A stretch of DNA of 64,000 nt from Mucidula mucida (GCA_015501055.1 JADNYV010000039.1:62001-126000), one strand, 5' to 3'; numbered from the stretch's first letter, positions 34,293-45,710 are shown. The notes: generated by a model from the letters alone, not told the origin. Made by a program: numbers and translations.

Positions 34293-34889
34293 GAAGATCG
34301 GAACTACTTTCTACCACCTACCACACATCCCTGATTGTCGATCAGCACTTCGCTGTTTGATCATCGTACATCCCCCATCCCCTTTCCTGTTTACAGATCA
34401 ACGGAATCCTAATCCCAGCGCACGTTCGCATACATGTGTATTGGTCCCAGTAGCGCTGGCTAACAGTTAGAGATAACTGCCTCGGGTGCTGGAGGTAGCC
34501 GCTCTTACGAGAACAAACTTTTGGCAGTTGCACTTCAGTGGGCGCTGTTTACGGGTCAACTCCCATTCCCAGGAAAACTTCGGCTTACCTCATACCAGAG
34601 GGACGTCGGCTGGGCAATTGCAAACTTGTGACGAGCTCTTGGGCTCCGTAGATACATAGTCAGTAGTCGGTAAAATAGTGTAGACAGTTACGATACCTAC
34701 CTACTTTACTTACCTTACGATACACACCATCATTCCCCACCCTACCAAGTCCTGGATTCTATTTCAGATCTAGGCGATTCCTCCTTATTCATCCAAACCT
34801 CTATTCCCTCACCTGTTTCATCCAAATCTGCATCACCCATATCTCCACTTTCACCCTTTCACTCTCCGATCTCATCACCCCAATTCACC

Positions 34890-35795
34890 ATGTCCAACAA
34901 AGCACCCGAGCCCGCTCATCACGCCAATGCCAAACTCAAAGGCCAATCCCTTGTCAACAAGCCTTACAACTATGACGGGGACAAGACCAAGTACAAGAGC
35001 TGGTGGTGATTAATGTTCACATACATCCATGACAAGAAGAACAACATCACATCTGACTCCAAAAGAATCAATATCGTTCTCTTCTACATCCGAGGAGATC
35101 ACATCAATACATGGGTCCAGAACTACTCGGATCAGAATTTCGACAAGGAGGAAGAGGAATGGACAGTCTCCTGGATGGAGTTCAAGGAGCATTTGAAGGA
35201 GCAATTTGTGGATTCCAACCTCGCGCAAGACCAGATCGAGCGGTTGCGTCAGGGGCAAGACACCGCTCAAGATTTCTTCTAGAAGTTCGAGGTTCTGCTC
35301 ACTCAGGCAGGATATTCAAAGGATGACACATATGTCGTGCGTCTTCTCAAGACCAACGTCAACAAGAAGATCATCAACCAGATCTATGGCAGCCGAGATA
35401 GGTTGCCGGAAGAATATGATGATTGGAAGAAGCAGATCATCCGGATTGATCAGTTGTGGAGAAGGCGGATGGCAAGCAAAAGGCCCAGCATGCAGTCCCG
35501 GCCCCAAGCTCCGCAGGCGGCTACATCAAGAGCCAATCCTATGAACCCACCCCTGACGCCGATCACACAATGAGATGCCACCAACGTTACCTATGGAGGA
35601 GCCGGCAGGCCAATAGACATTGACAACGCACGTTGAAGGGGACTTTGCTTCAGCTGTGGCAAACACGGCCACGTCAGCAGGTTCTGTCCAAAGAAGGGTT
35701 GATCCCAGCAGGTTTGGGGACTATGGACCGATATGAACAATGAGGAGAAGAAGAAGTTGGCGGAAGAGTTGGGTTTTGCGAAGCTCCCGCAGTAG
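34890..35795 (+). pseudogene. gag of the retrotransposon (plus copy)
   Basis: The frame starts at MSNKAPEPAHHANAK and runs 301 codons to a stop at 35793-35795, interrupted by stops after KSWW (35008), after TAQDFF (35279), after TPITQ and elsewhere. Capsid-like segments EEEWTVSWMEFKEHLKEQFV and QIERLRQGQDTAQDFF are present. A CCHC zinc knuckle CFSCGKHGHVSRFC lies near 35650. The minus-strand copy at 39198-38290 has the same stops, so the lesions are older than the duplication. Confidence 0.85.
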
Positions 35796-35830
35796 ACGCA
35801 GTCCTGCCGCAGCAGTCATCAAGGGAAGGG

Positions 35831-36441
35831 TTGTCAGATGCAGAATCTATTTATAGTACTGGTACTGAAACATCTAAAATATCATCAACGACTTCACCAA
35901 CAAAACCTGCAAAAGAAAGATTTGAGCCAAATATGCCCGAGTGGATCGCACAATGGCTAAGAGAGGACAAAGTGTTGAGAGCAGTGGGAATTTTAAGAGT
36001 ATGGATGCCGGAGCGGAGAGAGAGAGAAGCGACAAAGGAGAAAGTGATGGCGATCAGAGCATTGACAAAGAAAGCTGCAGTGGAAGTTGTGACGGAGTTG
36101 AAAAAGTCAAGGAAGTACATCCGAGGAACAAAGGGACAGGACATAAAACTCCGAGTAACCATAGAGAGCGTGCACACAGGCCCTTAATGGGAAACAAGTG
36201 CCCTTCTCGATAGTGGAGCAACGGGTTCTTGCGTTAATAAAGAATTCATCGAGAAGAACGGACTCCCGATCAAGGAGTTACCGGTCAAGCTCCCTGTTTA
36301 CAATGCGGATGGAACCCTAAACAAGGGAGGGGCAATCGAAGGTTTTGTGGAGGTCCGAATGAAGATTGGTGATCACGCCGAAAAGATTGAGTTGGCTGTC
36401 ACCAATCTTGGCAAAACAAGTATCTTTTTGGGGCTAGATTG
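35831..36441 (+). pseudogene. retropepsin-like protease region (plus copy)
   Basis: A linker ORF runs to 36187. After an in-frame TAA, the sequence SALLDSGATGSCVNKEF carries the DSG active-site triad, followed by IEGFVEVRMKIGDHAEKIEL and TSIFLGLD. The plus copy stops at about 36515, where it is fused to part of an LTR. Confidence 0.8.
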
Positions 36442-36515
36442 ACTATGATATCACAACCCCACGATCAACTGGACGGAATCCACGTTGACTTTTGATCAAT
36501 GCCCAGACCGTTGCA

Positions 36516-36747
36516 CATACAACACTGGGTCAAGGGCATAGAGTTAACCCTAGTGGAAACGCGTATGGACAAGGAGTCCCAAACACAGACTTACTAGTAT
36601 ATAAGCAGTAGTGTAGTATCATTGTACTTTAGTTCCGATCTCGTTTATACACCTGGCCTAGCCTAGTCTTACGAACACGAACGCTTTCTTCCTTAAGTTC
36701 TTGCTGTGGTACCTGGTTGAGTCTTGTGGCTTAGTCAGTCGCTAGCA
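36516..36747 (+). repeat. truncated LTR (3' part) of the nested sister element
   Basis: This corresponds to 34062-34292 of the 5' LTR and ends GCTAGCA. It is fused at its left to protease-region sequence at a short GCA/CA overlap, so the sister element had lost pol and the U3 part of its 3' LTR. Confidence 0.8.
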
Positions 36748-36752
36748 AGGAG

Positions 36753-37330
36753 ATACTGTCGCCAGTCTTCACTCAAGTCCATGATAGCCATCATTTCTTT
36801 GTTATATATCTCGTAATTGCGCTTAACTTTGTTTAAGTATATTGTCTAGGTAAACTATAACATGTCCTTCATCAATCAACTCCTTCAGAATATGATTCAT
36901 GAACAATTGGAAGGTGGCCGGCGAGTTTGTAAGTCTGAAGAACATAACTGAGGGCTCGAACAGGCCTTGGTTTGTTTGAAACACTGCCTTCCATTCATTG
37001 TCACCGTCTTTGATCCGAATGTTATTGTAACCCCATTGGACGTCCATTTTTGTAAACCACTTCACTCCCTTCAACTTGTTGATAAGCTCCTGGATCAACG
37101 GCAAGGGGTATCGGTTCTTGATTGTCATGTGTTCAACTTCTGATAATCCTGTACTGGCTGAAGGCTTCCGTCCTTCTTTTTGACAAAGAAGAAGGGTGAT
37201 GCCATAGGTGAAATTGATGGCAGTATACGTCCCATCCATATGTTTTCTTCCAGGAACTCATCTAACGCCTTCTGCTTGGATGGACTAAGGGGATAAACCT
37301 TGCAATTGACCGGTTTGGAACCAGGCATGA
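36753..37330 (-). pseudogene. reverse transcriptase and start of RNase H (inverted block)
   Basis: The minus strand reads KVYPLSPSKQKALDEFLEEN, PMASPFFFVKKKDGSLQPVQ, NRYPLPLIQELINKLKG, WFTKMDVQWGYNNIRIKDGD, PATFQLFMNHILKELIDEG and VIVYLDNIL, typical Ty3 RT blocks. The catalytic YxDD is YLDN, with the second Asp changed to Asn. RNase H begins EIYNKEMMAIMDL and breaks off at WRQYL, next to AGGAG; it resumes in plus orientation at 40320. Confidence 0.85.
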
Positions 37331-37577
37331 GTTCTATCGCGTGATCCCAGGGTCTTCGTTCCGGTAGCTTGTTAAAGTCCGCCTTGCTGAATACATTGGA
37401 GAATTCCTTGATGTAAGGTGCAGCAGCGGATGAAGGCTGTTGTCATCTCAGCTTTTCACCGCTTTTGCGATAGTTGTCCCAGTCCATCCAAAACAACTGC
37501 TCTCCCTCCTCCAGCTTCTCTTTTACATCTTCTCCTTCATCTTCTTGGCGAGTCATACTCGGGTAGATAGCTGCAAC

Positions 37578-39198
37578 GGTCTGGGCATTGATCAAAAGTC
37601 AACGTGGATTCCGTCCAGTTGATCGTGGGGTTGTGATATCATAGTCAATCTAGCCCCAAAAAGATACTTGTTTTGCCAAGATTGGTGACAGCCAACTCAA
37701 TCTTTTCGGCGTGATCACCAATCTTCATTCGGACCTCCACAAAACCTTCGATTGCCCCTCCCTTGTTTAGGGTTCCATCCGCATTGTAAACAGGGAGCTT
37801 GACCGGTAACTCCTTGATCGGGAGTCCGTTCTTCTCGATGAATTCTTTATTAACGCAAGAACCCGTTGCTCCACTATCGAGAAGGGCACTTGTTTCCCAT
37901 TAAGGGCCTGTGTGCACGCTCTCTATGGTTACTCGGAGTTTTATGTCCTGTCCCTTTGTTCCTCGGATGTACTTCCTTGACTTTTTCAACTCCGTCACAA
38001 CTTCCACTGCAGCTTTCTTTGTCAATGCTCTGATCGCCATCACTTTCTCCTTTGTCGCTTCTCTCTCTCTCCGCTCCGGCATCCATACTCTTAAAATTCC
38101 CACTGCTCTCAACACTTTGTCCTCTCTTAGCCATTGTGCGATCCACTCGGGCATATTTGGCTCAAATCTTTCTTTTGCAGGTTTTGTTGGTGAAGTCGTT
38201 GATGATATTTTAGATGTTTCAGTACCAGTACTATAAATAGATTCTGCATCTGACAACCCTTCCCTTGATGACTGCTGCGGCAGGACTGCGTCTACTGCGG
38301 GAGCTTCGCAAAACCCAACTCTTCCGCCAACTTCTTCTTCTCCTCATTGTTCATATCGGTCCATAGTCCCCAAACCTGCTGGGATCAACCCTTCTTTGGA
38401 CAGAACCTGCTGACGTGGCCGTGTTTGCCACAGCTGAAGCAAAGTCCCCTTCAACGTGCGTTGTCAATGTCTATTGGCCTGCCGGCTCCTCCATAGGTAA
38501 CGTTGGTGGCATCTCATTGTGTGATCGGCGTCAGGGGTGGGTTCATAGGATTGGCTCTTGATGTAGCCGCCTGCGGAGCTTGGGGCCGGGACTGCATGCT
38601 GGGCCTTTTGCTTGCCATCCGCCTTCTCCACAACTGATCAATCCGGATGATCTGCTTCTTCCAATCATCATATTCTTCCGGCAACCTATCTCGGCTGCCA
38701 TAGATCTGGTTGATGATCTTCTTGTTGACGTTGGTCTTGAGAAGACGCACGACATATGTGTCATCCTTTGAATATCCTGCCTGAGTGAGCAGAACCTCGA
38801 ACTTCTAGAAGAAATCTTGAGCGGTGTCTTGCCCCTGACGCAACCGCTCGATCTGGTCTTGCGCGAGGTTGGAATCCACAAATTGCTCCTTCAAATGCTC
38901 CTTGAACTCCATCCAGGAGACTGTCCATTCCTCTTCCTCCTTGTCGAAATTCTGATCCGAGTAGTTCTGGACCCATGTATTGATGTGATCTCCTCGGATG
39001 TAGAAGAGAACGACATTGATTCTTTTGGAGTCAGATGTGATGTTGTTCTTCTTGTCATGGATGTATGTGAACATTAATCACCACCAGCTCTTGTACTTGG
39101 TCTTGTCCCCGTCATAGTTGTAAGGCTTGTTGACAAGGGATTGGCCTTTGAGTTTGGCATTGGCGTGATGAGCGGGCTCGGGTGCTTTGTTGGACATG
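37578..39198 (-). pseudogene. gag and protease region (inverted copy)
   Basis: This is a near-identical inverted copy of 34890-36515, including the internal stops, the CCHC knuckle and the DSG protease motif. At 37578 it continues into pol sequence that the plus copy lacks, so this arm belongs to the original full-length element. Confidence 0.85.
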
Positions 39199-39791
39199 GT
39201 GAATTGGGGTGATGAGATCGGAGAGTGAAAGGGTGAAAGTGGAGATATGGGTGATGCAGATTTGGATGAAACAGGTGAGGGAATAGAGGTTTGGATGAAT
39301 AAGGAGGAATCGCCTAGATCTGAAATAGAATCCAGGACTTGGTAGGGTGGGGAATGATGGTGTGTATCGTAAGGTAAGTAAAGTAGGTAGGTATCGTAAC
39401 TGTCTACACTATTTTACCGACTACTGACTATGTATCTACGGAGCCCAAGAGCTCGTCACAAGTTTGCAATTGCCCAGCCGACGTCCCTCTGGTATGAGGT
39501 AAGCCGAAGTTTTCCTGGGAAGGGAGTTGACCCGTAAACAGCGCCCACTGAAGTGCAACTGCCAAAAGTTTGTTCTCGTAAGAGCGGCTACTCCAGCACC
39601 CGAGGCAGTTATCTCTAACTGTTAGCCAGCGCTACTGGGACCAATACACATGTATGCGAACGTGCGCTGGGATTAGGATTCCGTTGATCTGTAAACAGGA
39701 AAGGGGATGGGGATGTACGATGATCAAACAGCGAAGTGCTGATCGACAATCAGGGATGTGTGGTAGGTGGTAGAAAGTAGTTCCGATCTTC

Positions 39792-40319
39792 TGTTAGCAC
39801 TGACTAAGCCACAAGACTCAACCAGGTACCACAGCAAGAACTAAGGAAGAAAGTGTTTGTGTTCGTAAGACTAGGCTAGGCTAGGTGTATAAACGAGATT
39901 GGAACTAAAGTACAATGATACTACACTACTGCTTATATACTAGTAAGCCTGTGTTTGGGACTCCTTGTCCATATGTGTTTCCGCTAGAGTTAACTCCACG
40001 CCCTTGACCCAGTGTTGTATGCTACTAGTCCGTGAAACCATTAAATATGAGTGGTAACTGCATGTAAGTAATAATACTGAAACAACCATGTGTGCTACGA
40101 GTGTTGGTAGTGTGTATACAATAGGAAGTCCATGAGGTATCGGCATGTATGATGTCATCCATGTGTTGGGCGTGTGTCCGACATGAGTACGGCTTCGGTA
40201 ATGAAAAGAGTATGATCAGTGACGAAACAGATGATGAAACAGTCCGTTGGTTGATAAGACAAGGCCCCCAATAAGATATGATAAGATGTAAAAGTGTGAA
40301 AATATGGCAATTCATAACA
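39792..40319 (-). repeat. inverted LTR
   Basis: 528 bp, reverse complement of the LTR, starting (minus strand) TGTTATGAATTG at 40319 and ending GCTAACA at 39792. It abuts CTCCT at 40320-40324. Confidence 0.9.
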
Positions 40320-42186
40320 CTCCTTGGAGCGAAGGAAACAGTGGAGGTGTTTACCGATCATCAAAACCCCAGTACTTCCGGAAGCCGCAGAAGTTGAACC
40401 GGAGACAGGCGCAATGGGTTACGGAGTTGGCGGAATATGACATACAAATGATTCATAAGCCAGGCAGGACGATGGGAAAAGCTGATGCCTTGTCAAGGAT
40501 GACAGGCCTTGAGAAGGGGGAAAAAGATAACAAAAATGTTGTTTTGCTCAAGCCAGAGTTTTTTATTTCACAAATTCAATTTTCTTTACATACAGTAGAT
40601 ACACCGGAGGACAAATTACTTAACAAAATCAAACAAAGAAAAGGAAACAAAGATAGATACATACAAAAAGCATTAGAAAACAAAGAAAAAGGATGGGAAG
40701 AGAAGGAAAATGGACTTATTATATGGAAAGATCGTATTTACATACCAAAGGACAAGGAATTACGGGGAAAAGTTATTGGAATGCATCACGACGCACAGCT
40801 TGCATGGCATCCCAGACGGTACAAGACCCTCAAGTTGATCACACGCACCTATTGGTGGCCAGGAATCAGCCGAGACGTCTGTGAATACGTGGAAGGGTGT
40901 CAAAAATGCTAAGTTACAAAGTCACATCGCACAAAGCCGGCTGCACCCCTTCATCCTATAGACATACCAAGCAAACCATGGGAGAAAGTCGGGACGGACA
41001 TGATCGGCGAGTTGCCGGAGTCGGGAGGATACAATGTGATCAGCATGTTTGTGGATCATTTTGCATCATACCAACACACACTACCCTGACGTCAGAAGGC
41101 ATGGCTCGTATTTACCGCAATCGCATCTTTCCTATACATGGATTATCGCGGCAGATGATACATGATTGAGGACCGCAATATCACTCACGCTTTATGAAGA
41201 AGTTGTACCGGTTGCTGGGCATTGAAGGAAATTTCACAATGGTGTATTATCCACAGGCAAATGGGCAAACAGAACGGTTGAACCAAGAGATAGAACATTT
41301 CTTACGGTTATTCATCAATTACCATCAGAATGATTGGCATGAATGGCTACCCTCTGCCGAATTTGTTTACAATGATCGGGTACATTTGGCAACCAAAGTC
41401 ACTCTGTTCTTCGCAGATATGGGCAGGCATCCCTACAAAGGCACCGCTCCAAAAACAGCTTTGAGAAATGAGACTGGGCAGGAGTTTGCTGACAGCATGA
41501 GGAAAACATGGGACGAAGTGGGGTCAGCATTGAAGATGGCAAAGGAGGACATGAAACAGTTTTATGACAGGAAGTGAACAGAGGCAGTAGAGTACAAGGA
41601 AGGCGACAAAGTATGGCTGGAAGGGACAAATCTCAGCACGGACCAACCAATGAAGAAACTCAATGACAAACGCTTTGGGCTGTTTAAAGTGATCAAGAAA
41701 GTCGGGACGAGCTCTTACAAGCTCTAGATTCCTCACACGTGGAAAAGCATTCATCCCGTGTTCAATGAGGCCCTGTTGATGCCTTACCACGAGCCGCAAT
41801 TTCCGACGCAACCCCGAGACACGCGTCCACCACCCGTGCTGGAAGGCACCGAGCCGGAATGGGAGGTTGAGAAAGTGGTTAATTCCTGGAAGTACTGCGG
41901 GGGTTTCCAATACAAGGTTCACTGGAAGGGTTATGGCACACATGAGCAGACATGGGAACTGGCATGCAATCTTAAGAATGCCGACGAAGCTATCCGCAAT
42001 TTTCACCAACAGTACCCAAACAAGCCGAAGCCACCCGTGCTTGCTCGCATTGAAGTTCCCATGTCGCAATTTCCATCACATCTATTCCAACCTATGTCAC
42101 CACCTGACACCAAACCCCTTGACGTCACGCTACCCTCTGCGGCCCTCATAGAGCGACTCTGGTGCAGAATAGAACTTGCGCCTTAA
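40320..42186 (+). pseudogene. RNase H remainder, integrase and chromodomain
   Basis: The sequence resumes with GAKETVEVFTDHQN. One frame change later it reads YFRKPQKLNRRQAQWVTELA and RTMGKADALSRM. The integrase zinc-binding part is HHDAQLAWHPRRYKTLKLI..YWWPGISRDVCEYVEGCQKC, followed by a core with GTDMIGELPESGGYNVISMF and PQANGQTERLNQEIEHFL. The conserved position before GPQY is a TGA. A chromodomain near 41860-42010 reads EWEVEKVVNSWKYCGGFQYK and VHWKGYGTHEQTWE. The stop is at 42184-42186. Frame changes and stops make it non-functional. The chromodomain places the element among chromoviruses. Confidence 0.85.
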
Positions 42187-42194
42187 GGAGGGGG
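42185..42194 (+). other. polypurine tract
   Basis: AAGGAGGGGG sits directly before the TG that opens the 3' LTR, the expected plus-strand primer site. Confidence 0.8.
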
Positions 42195-42727
42195 TGATTT
42201 TATGAATCGCCATACTTTCACATTTTCACATCTTCATCATATCTTATTGGGGCTTGTCTTATCAACCAACGGACTGTTTCATCATCTGTTTTATCACCGA
42301 TCATACTCCTTTTCATTACCGAAGCCATACTCATGTCAGACACACGCCAAACACATGGATGACATCATACATGCTGACACCTCATGGACTTCATATTGTA
42401 TACACACCACCGACACTCGTAGCACACATGGTTGTTTCAGTATTATTACTTACATGCAGTTACCACTCGTATTTAATGGTTTCACGGACTAGTGGCATAC
42501 AATACTGGGTTAAGGGCGTGGAGCATCCCTAGCGGAAACATGTATGGACAAGGAGTCCCAAACACAGACTTACTAGTATATAAGCAGTAGTGTAGTATCA
42601 TTGTACTTTAGTTCCGATCTCGTTTATACACCTGGCCTAGCCTAGTTCTACGAACACGAACACTTTCTTCCCTTGAGTCTCTCTGTGGTACCTGGTTTAG
42701 TCTCGTGGCTATAGTCAGTTGCTAACA
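42195..42727 (+). repeat. 3' LTR
   Basis: It starts TGATTTTATGAATCG and ends GTTGCTAACA, followed by the target duplication CATTT. The TATA-like and downstream blocks are the same as in the 5' LTR. Confidence 0.9.
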
Positions 42728-42959
42728 CATTTGTGGTTGGTGACTGGTCATCAGCCAAACCATCATCACATCAGTTTTTCACAGGCTTTCAATGTCGGCA
42801 GCGCGGCTGCCGGCTGGTACTTACTTAAGAGCAAACATGTTGATTTAGGTTATGTTAGATTGTTGTTGAGTGTTTTGCTAACAATAACACCACAAGAGGT
42901 ACTGTAAGGGGGACTCAGTGTACAACTTTGCCTTATCAAAAGCATTCATACAGATTGAA

Positions 42960-43568
42960 AATTCCTTTCATGAGTTAGAGGGTGGGTCCCACACCACTCA
43001 ACATCGTGATGATCATCCCCTCATTTCCCACTCCTGAATCTCATTTTACTCTTTCAACAGCACAATACTCAATATCTCTTGCAGTCCTACAAACTTTTCA
43101 TATTGACATTTATGGTCATGAGGCTACCTAGGGCAGAGGTCTGGGTGACCCGGCATGAGGATCATTCCCTCAATAGCTGGCACTCCTAAATTCCATTTCA
43201 CGCTGTCTACGAAACAATACTCAATATCTGTTTCAGACCTAAAAATCAAGGCCTAAGGTATATGTAGGTCTGATCCTCTCTGGATGGACTCAATGATTGC
43301 AGCTAGTCACAGACCAACAATGTGTCACATGCCCTCAGGTAACTGCTGTCTACACTATGAGCAAGTGCTGGTATCGTAGTTGTAGTTGTAGTGTAGTGTA
43401 TCAGCACTTGTTCATAGGGTAGGCAAAGGTTACCTGGTGGTCAGTTTGAGGAATTCGAGTTGGCCAGCTCTAGAGTTTCCTGACGGGTGTGTAGGACTGA
43501 CTGAGGCTCTACACCCGACTGCTGTGAAAGTTCAGTTCATCAACGGGACAGGACAGAACCTTTCGTTT
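42960..43568 (+). repeat. dispersed repeat T, copy C
   Basis: The core is 43187-43568, with an extra partial tandem copy of its inner part at about 42963-43090. It follows the DUF300 pseudogene tail and contains the uninterrupted site CATTTATGG at 43107-43115, where copy D carries a transposon. Confidence 0.8.
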
Positions 43569-43866
43569 CATTTAACGATCCTTCCCCCGAAAGGCCAATA
43601 TTTTACATGACGAAATGGTCAACAGTGCTGGCTCTATATATCAGAACATGTAAAAGCCATCATACAACGAAGATATAGTACATGCAGAACCATCAACGAG
43701 TGTGTCTGTTATGTACAGTATGCAAAACGAACGACAACTAACAGTCCCAAAAAGTCCTGAAGCATATGTACACAGAACGAAATCATAAGAAAGTAAGTAT
43801 ACATCAAGAAAATCGGCGCTCCCCGACAGGTGCTCGTCGCTCAATCGTGTGCGCCTCGAGGGGGTG
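43569..43866. other. border of the repeat island and 3' flank
   Basis: CCAATATTTTACATGAC near 43593 mirrors a string beyond copy B. The rest is presumed 3' untranslated sequence of the minus-strand gene ending at 43867. Confidence 0.4.
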
Positions 43867-45120
43867 TTATGAAAAGAACTTCATTCTCTTCTTCAACCCC
43901 TTCGAAGGCGACCCGTTCAAAACCTTCATCGGCGACGGGCATCGGCTAGGCGTCGGTGACTCTGGAATAGCCGAAAGGTTCAGAGACACCCTCGAACTGG
44001 ATCCCTTCAGAAAGCTCAGCGACATCGGCCGCCGAAGACTGTGCCGCTTCGAAATTCCGTTGGGAGCCGAAAATACGGTTGGTGTCTCTGGGATTGCACG
44101 TAGGACCTCCCACTCCTGTGATGGTCGAGGCTTCGAGCGACGCGGGTGTTCAAGGGCGAGTACGGGTTGCTCGTGGTCCGCAAAGTGACCTATAAGATCG
44201 AGGGCGTATAAAGGAATGGAAGAGGCTGGTAGATCAGCGAGGAGACGCGATGTCGGACGCATGTTGACAGCGTAAGACGTATGAATGAGGGCCGTGCCAT
44301 CAGTGGCGTTAAATTGAATGGGAGATTCTGGTTCAGCCTCGGCTACGGTTGCCAGAGTGCTAAGACTGGTGGAGCTGAATCGCTTGGGACCTTCACACTC
44401 GGCAACAGTCCGCAAGGAGCTACTGCTTGGAGAGACAGCACGCGGACGTGGAGGGAGCTTAATATTGAGGTCAAGGGAGATGGAGCGGAGATGAGAACGA
44501 GGGAAGGAGGTACGCAGGCGCATAGGCGATGCAGCGCTCATCGTGACTCGACGCATTCGATCGTTAGGTATGGTCTTGGGTTTAGATTTAGGACCGTGCG
44601 AGCTGAGGAACCGCAGAAGATTCGCTTGCTTTCGAGAGAGGGACGGGACTGGAGCGTTGCTATCCGTCGTCGTGGTCGTCGTCGCGAGGGCCGCTAGCTG
44701 GTCCGAGATGGCCTTGGCCTCCTCCTCGGCTGCGGCCAACCGACGTTCCTCGCGCCACCGCTCCCGCTTTAATGACGCGAATTCGCTCGGATCCGTATCT
44801 CTGTCGTTCAAGAGCGCGCGAACATGGGCAGCACGGGAACGGGCATCCTCTGCGCGCGAGCTGAGCAACGCTGCAGCTTTTCGTAGTGTGCGAATTTGAA
44901 GTTCTCGAGGAGATACTTCTGCGAGTGTATGCTTTGCTGTGGCAACTAAAGCCTGTTCTGCCTGCGAGTATCGTCGCTGTCGAGCCTCGTCTAATTTGGG
45001 CGCTGTAGCAAAGACGCGTATAGTGGTGGGATTGGGTACGCCGAAAGTGTAACTGGTATCGGGATCAGGTGTACTGCTCAACCATAAGTCAACCTCTTTG
45101 AAGAGAATGAAGATACGCAC
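43867..45120 (-). CDS. hypothetical coiled-coil protein
   Basis: An uninterrupted minus-strand frame of about 417 codons stops at 43867-43869. It has no ATG at its 5' end: the frame opens with GTG at 45120, so an upstream exon is needed. A frame with an ATG at 45361 is a candidate, but no clean intron joins them. The N-terminal part has TPDPDTSYTFGVPNPTTIRV and then a long Ala/Arg/Glu-rich helix predicted to coil (residues about 75-150). The rest is Ser/Pro/Arg-rich and low in order, with SLSRKQANLLRFLSSHGPKS in the middle and a basic end KGLKKRMKFFS. The family and function are unknown. Codon use is GC-rich, unlike the repeat island beside it. Confidence 0.7.
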   Translation of the reverse strand: MRIFILFKEVDLWLSSTPDPDTSYTFGVPNPTTIRVFATAPKLDEARQRRYSQAEQALVATAKHTLAEVSPRELQIRTLRKAAALLSSRAEDARSRAAHVRALLNDRDTDPSEFASLKRERWREERRLAAAEEEAKAISDQLAALATTTTTTDSNAPVPSLSRKQANLLRFLSSHGPKSKPKTIPNDRMRRVTMSAASPMRLRTSFPRSHLRSISLDLNIKLPPRPRAVSPSSSSLRTVAECEGPKRFSSTSLSTLATVAEAEPESPIQFNATDGTALIHTSYAVNMRPTSRLLADLPASSIPLYALDLIGHFADHEQPVLALEHPRRSKPRPSQEWEVLRAIPETPTVFSAPNGISKRHSLRRPMSLSFLKGSSSRVSLNLSAIPESPTPSRCPSPMKVLNGSPSKGLKKRMKFFS

Positions 45121-45399
45121 TAGGATATGCTTTCATTTTCCTGCACAATCTTGGCAGAATTCCAGCCTCCGGAATTCGTGCTTTCCTGTTGCTCTCGTTA
45201 GCACTGCATATATCAGCGAGTGCGCTGTGCATCACGACACCCACCTGTAAGGCACTCCACCGCTTCGTATGCTGCACATTTATCGTCAAAGAGGGTATTT
45301 TGCTGGTTGATGCGTGGTTCATCATGTTGGGGTCGCCGTCAACGATGGCAAGCAAGGTCAATCACGGTTTTCTGTCAGAGAAGAAGGTTAAATAGGTCG

Positions 45400-45710
45400 A
45401 GATGTGGCGCATCGAGGCAGGAAGAGAAACTGTTGCAGAGCTCAAAGCGGCAACTATTAAATTTGGTTGCCTTGGCTTAGCAGCAATACGTAATATCACG
45501 TGGCCGCAGATCTGCCTTTTCGGGCGAACAAAAGCGGCCTCGCCATCACCCATGGCCCTGGCTTTCCTTATTGTTCTGCGTACAAACTCTGGACTTTGGG
45601 TAACGGACTGTCCAGTACAAAAGGCGAATCCACAATGCTGATGAACGGCATCCTTTTTCTTCCCTTCTCAACGCCCCGGTGGCATTGCTTTGACGACAAC
45701 TCACGAAATA
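45400..45710. other. intergenic between divergent genes
   Basis: This lies between the minus-strand coiled-coil gene and the plus-strand AA14 gene. A plus-strand frame at 45402-45641 has no recognisable content and is not called. Confidence 0.4.

Larger units (their letters stand above)
33764..42727 (+). mobile_element. Ty3/gypsy chromodomain retrotransposon, inactivated and rearranged
   Basis: Outer LTRs at 33764-34292 and 42195-42727 are flanked by the 5-bp duplication CATTT (33759-33763 and 42728-42732). Removing the element and one CATTT joins the DUF300 pseudogene halves collinearly. Inside lie gag, protease, an inverted block with LTR, gag, protease, RT and the start of RNase H, then RNase H remainder, integrase and chromodomain in plus orientation. 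The inverted block is bounded by AGGAG (36748-36752) and CTCCT (40320-40324). This fits insertion of a deleted sister element into the RNase H domain followed by inversion between the long inverted arms (33764-36515 and 40319-37578). Confidence 0.9.

Noticed and set aside
33764..42727. Three separate retrotransposons side by side
   Set aside because: The outer CATTT duplication, the inverted CTCCT/AGGAG pair and the RNase H break that continues across the junction are better explained by one element with a nested sister and an inversion.
44281..44899. Plus-strand frames of 118-138 residues
   Set aside because: They are antisense to the coiled-coil gene and arise from its GC-rich codons.
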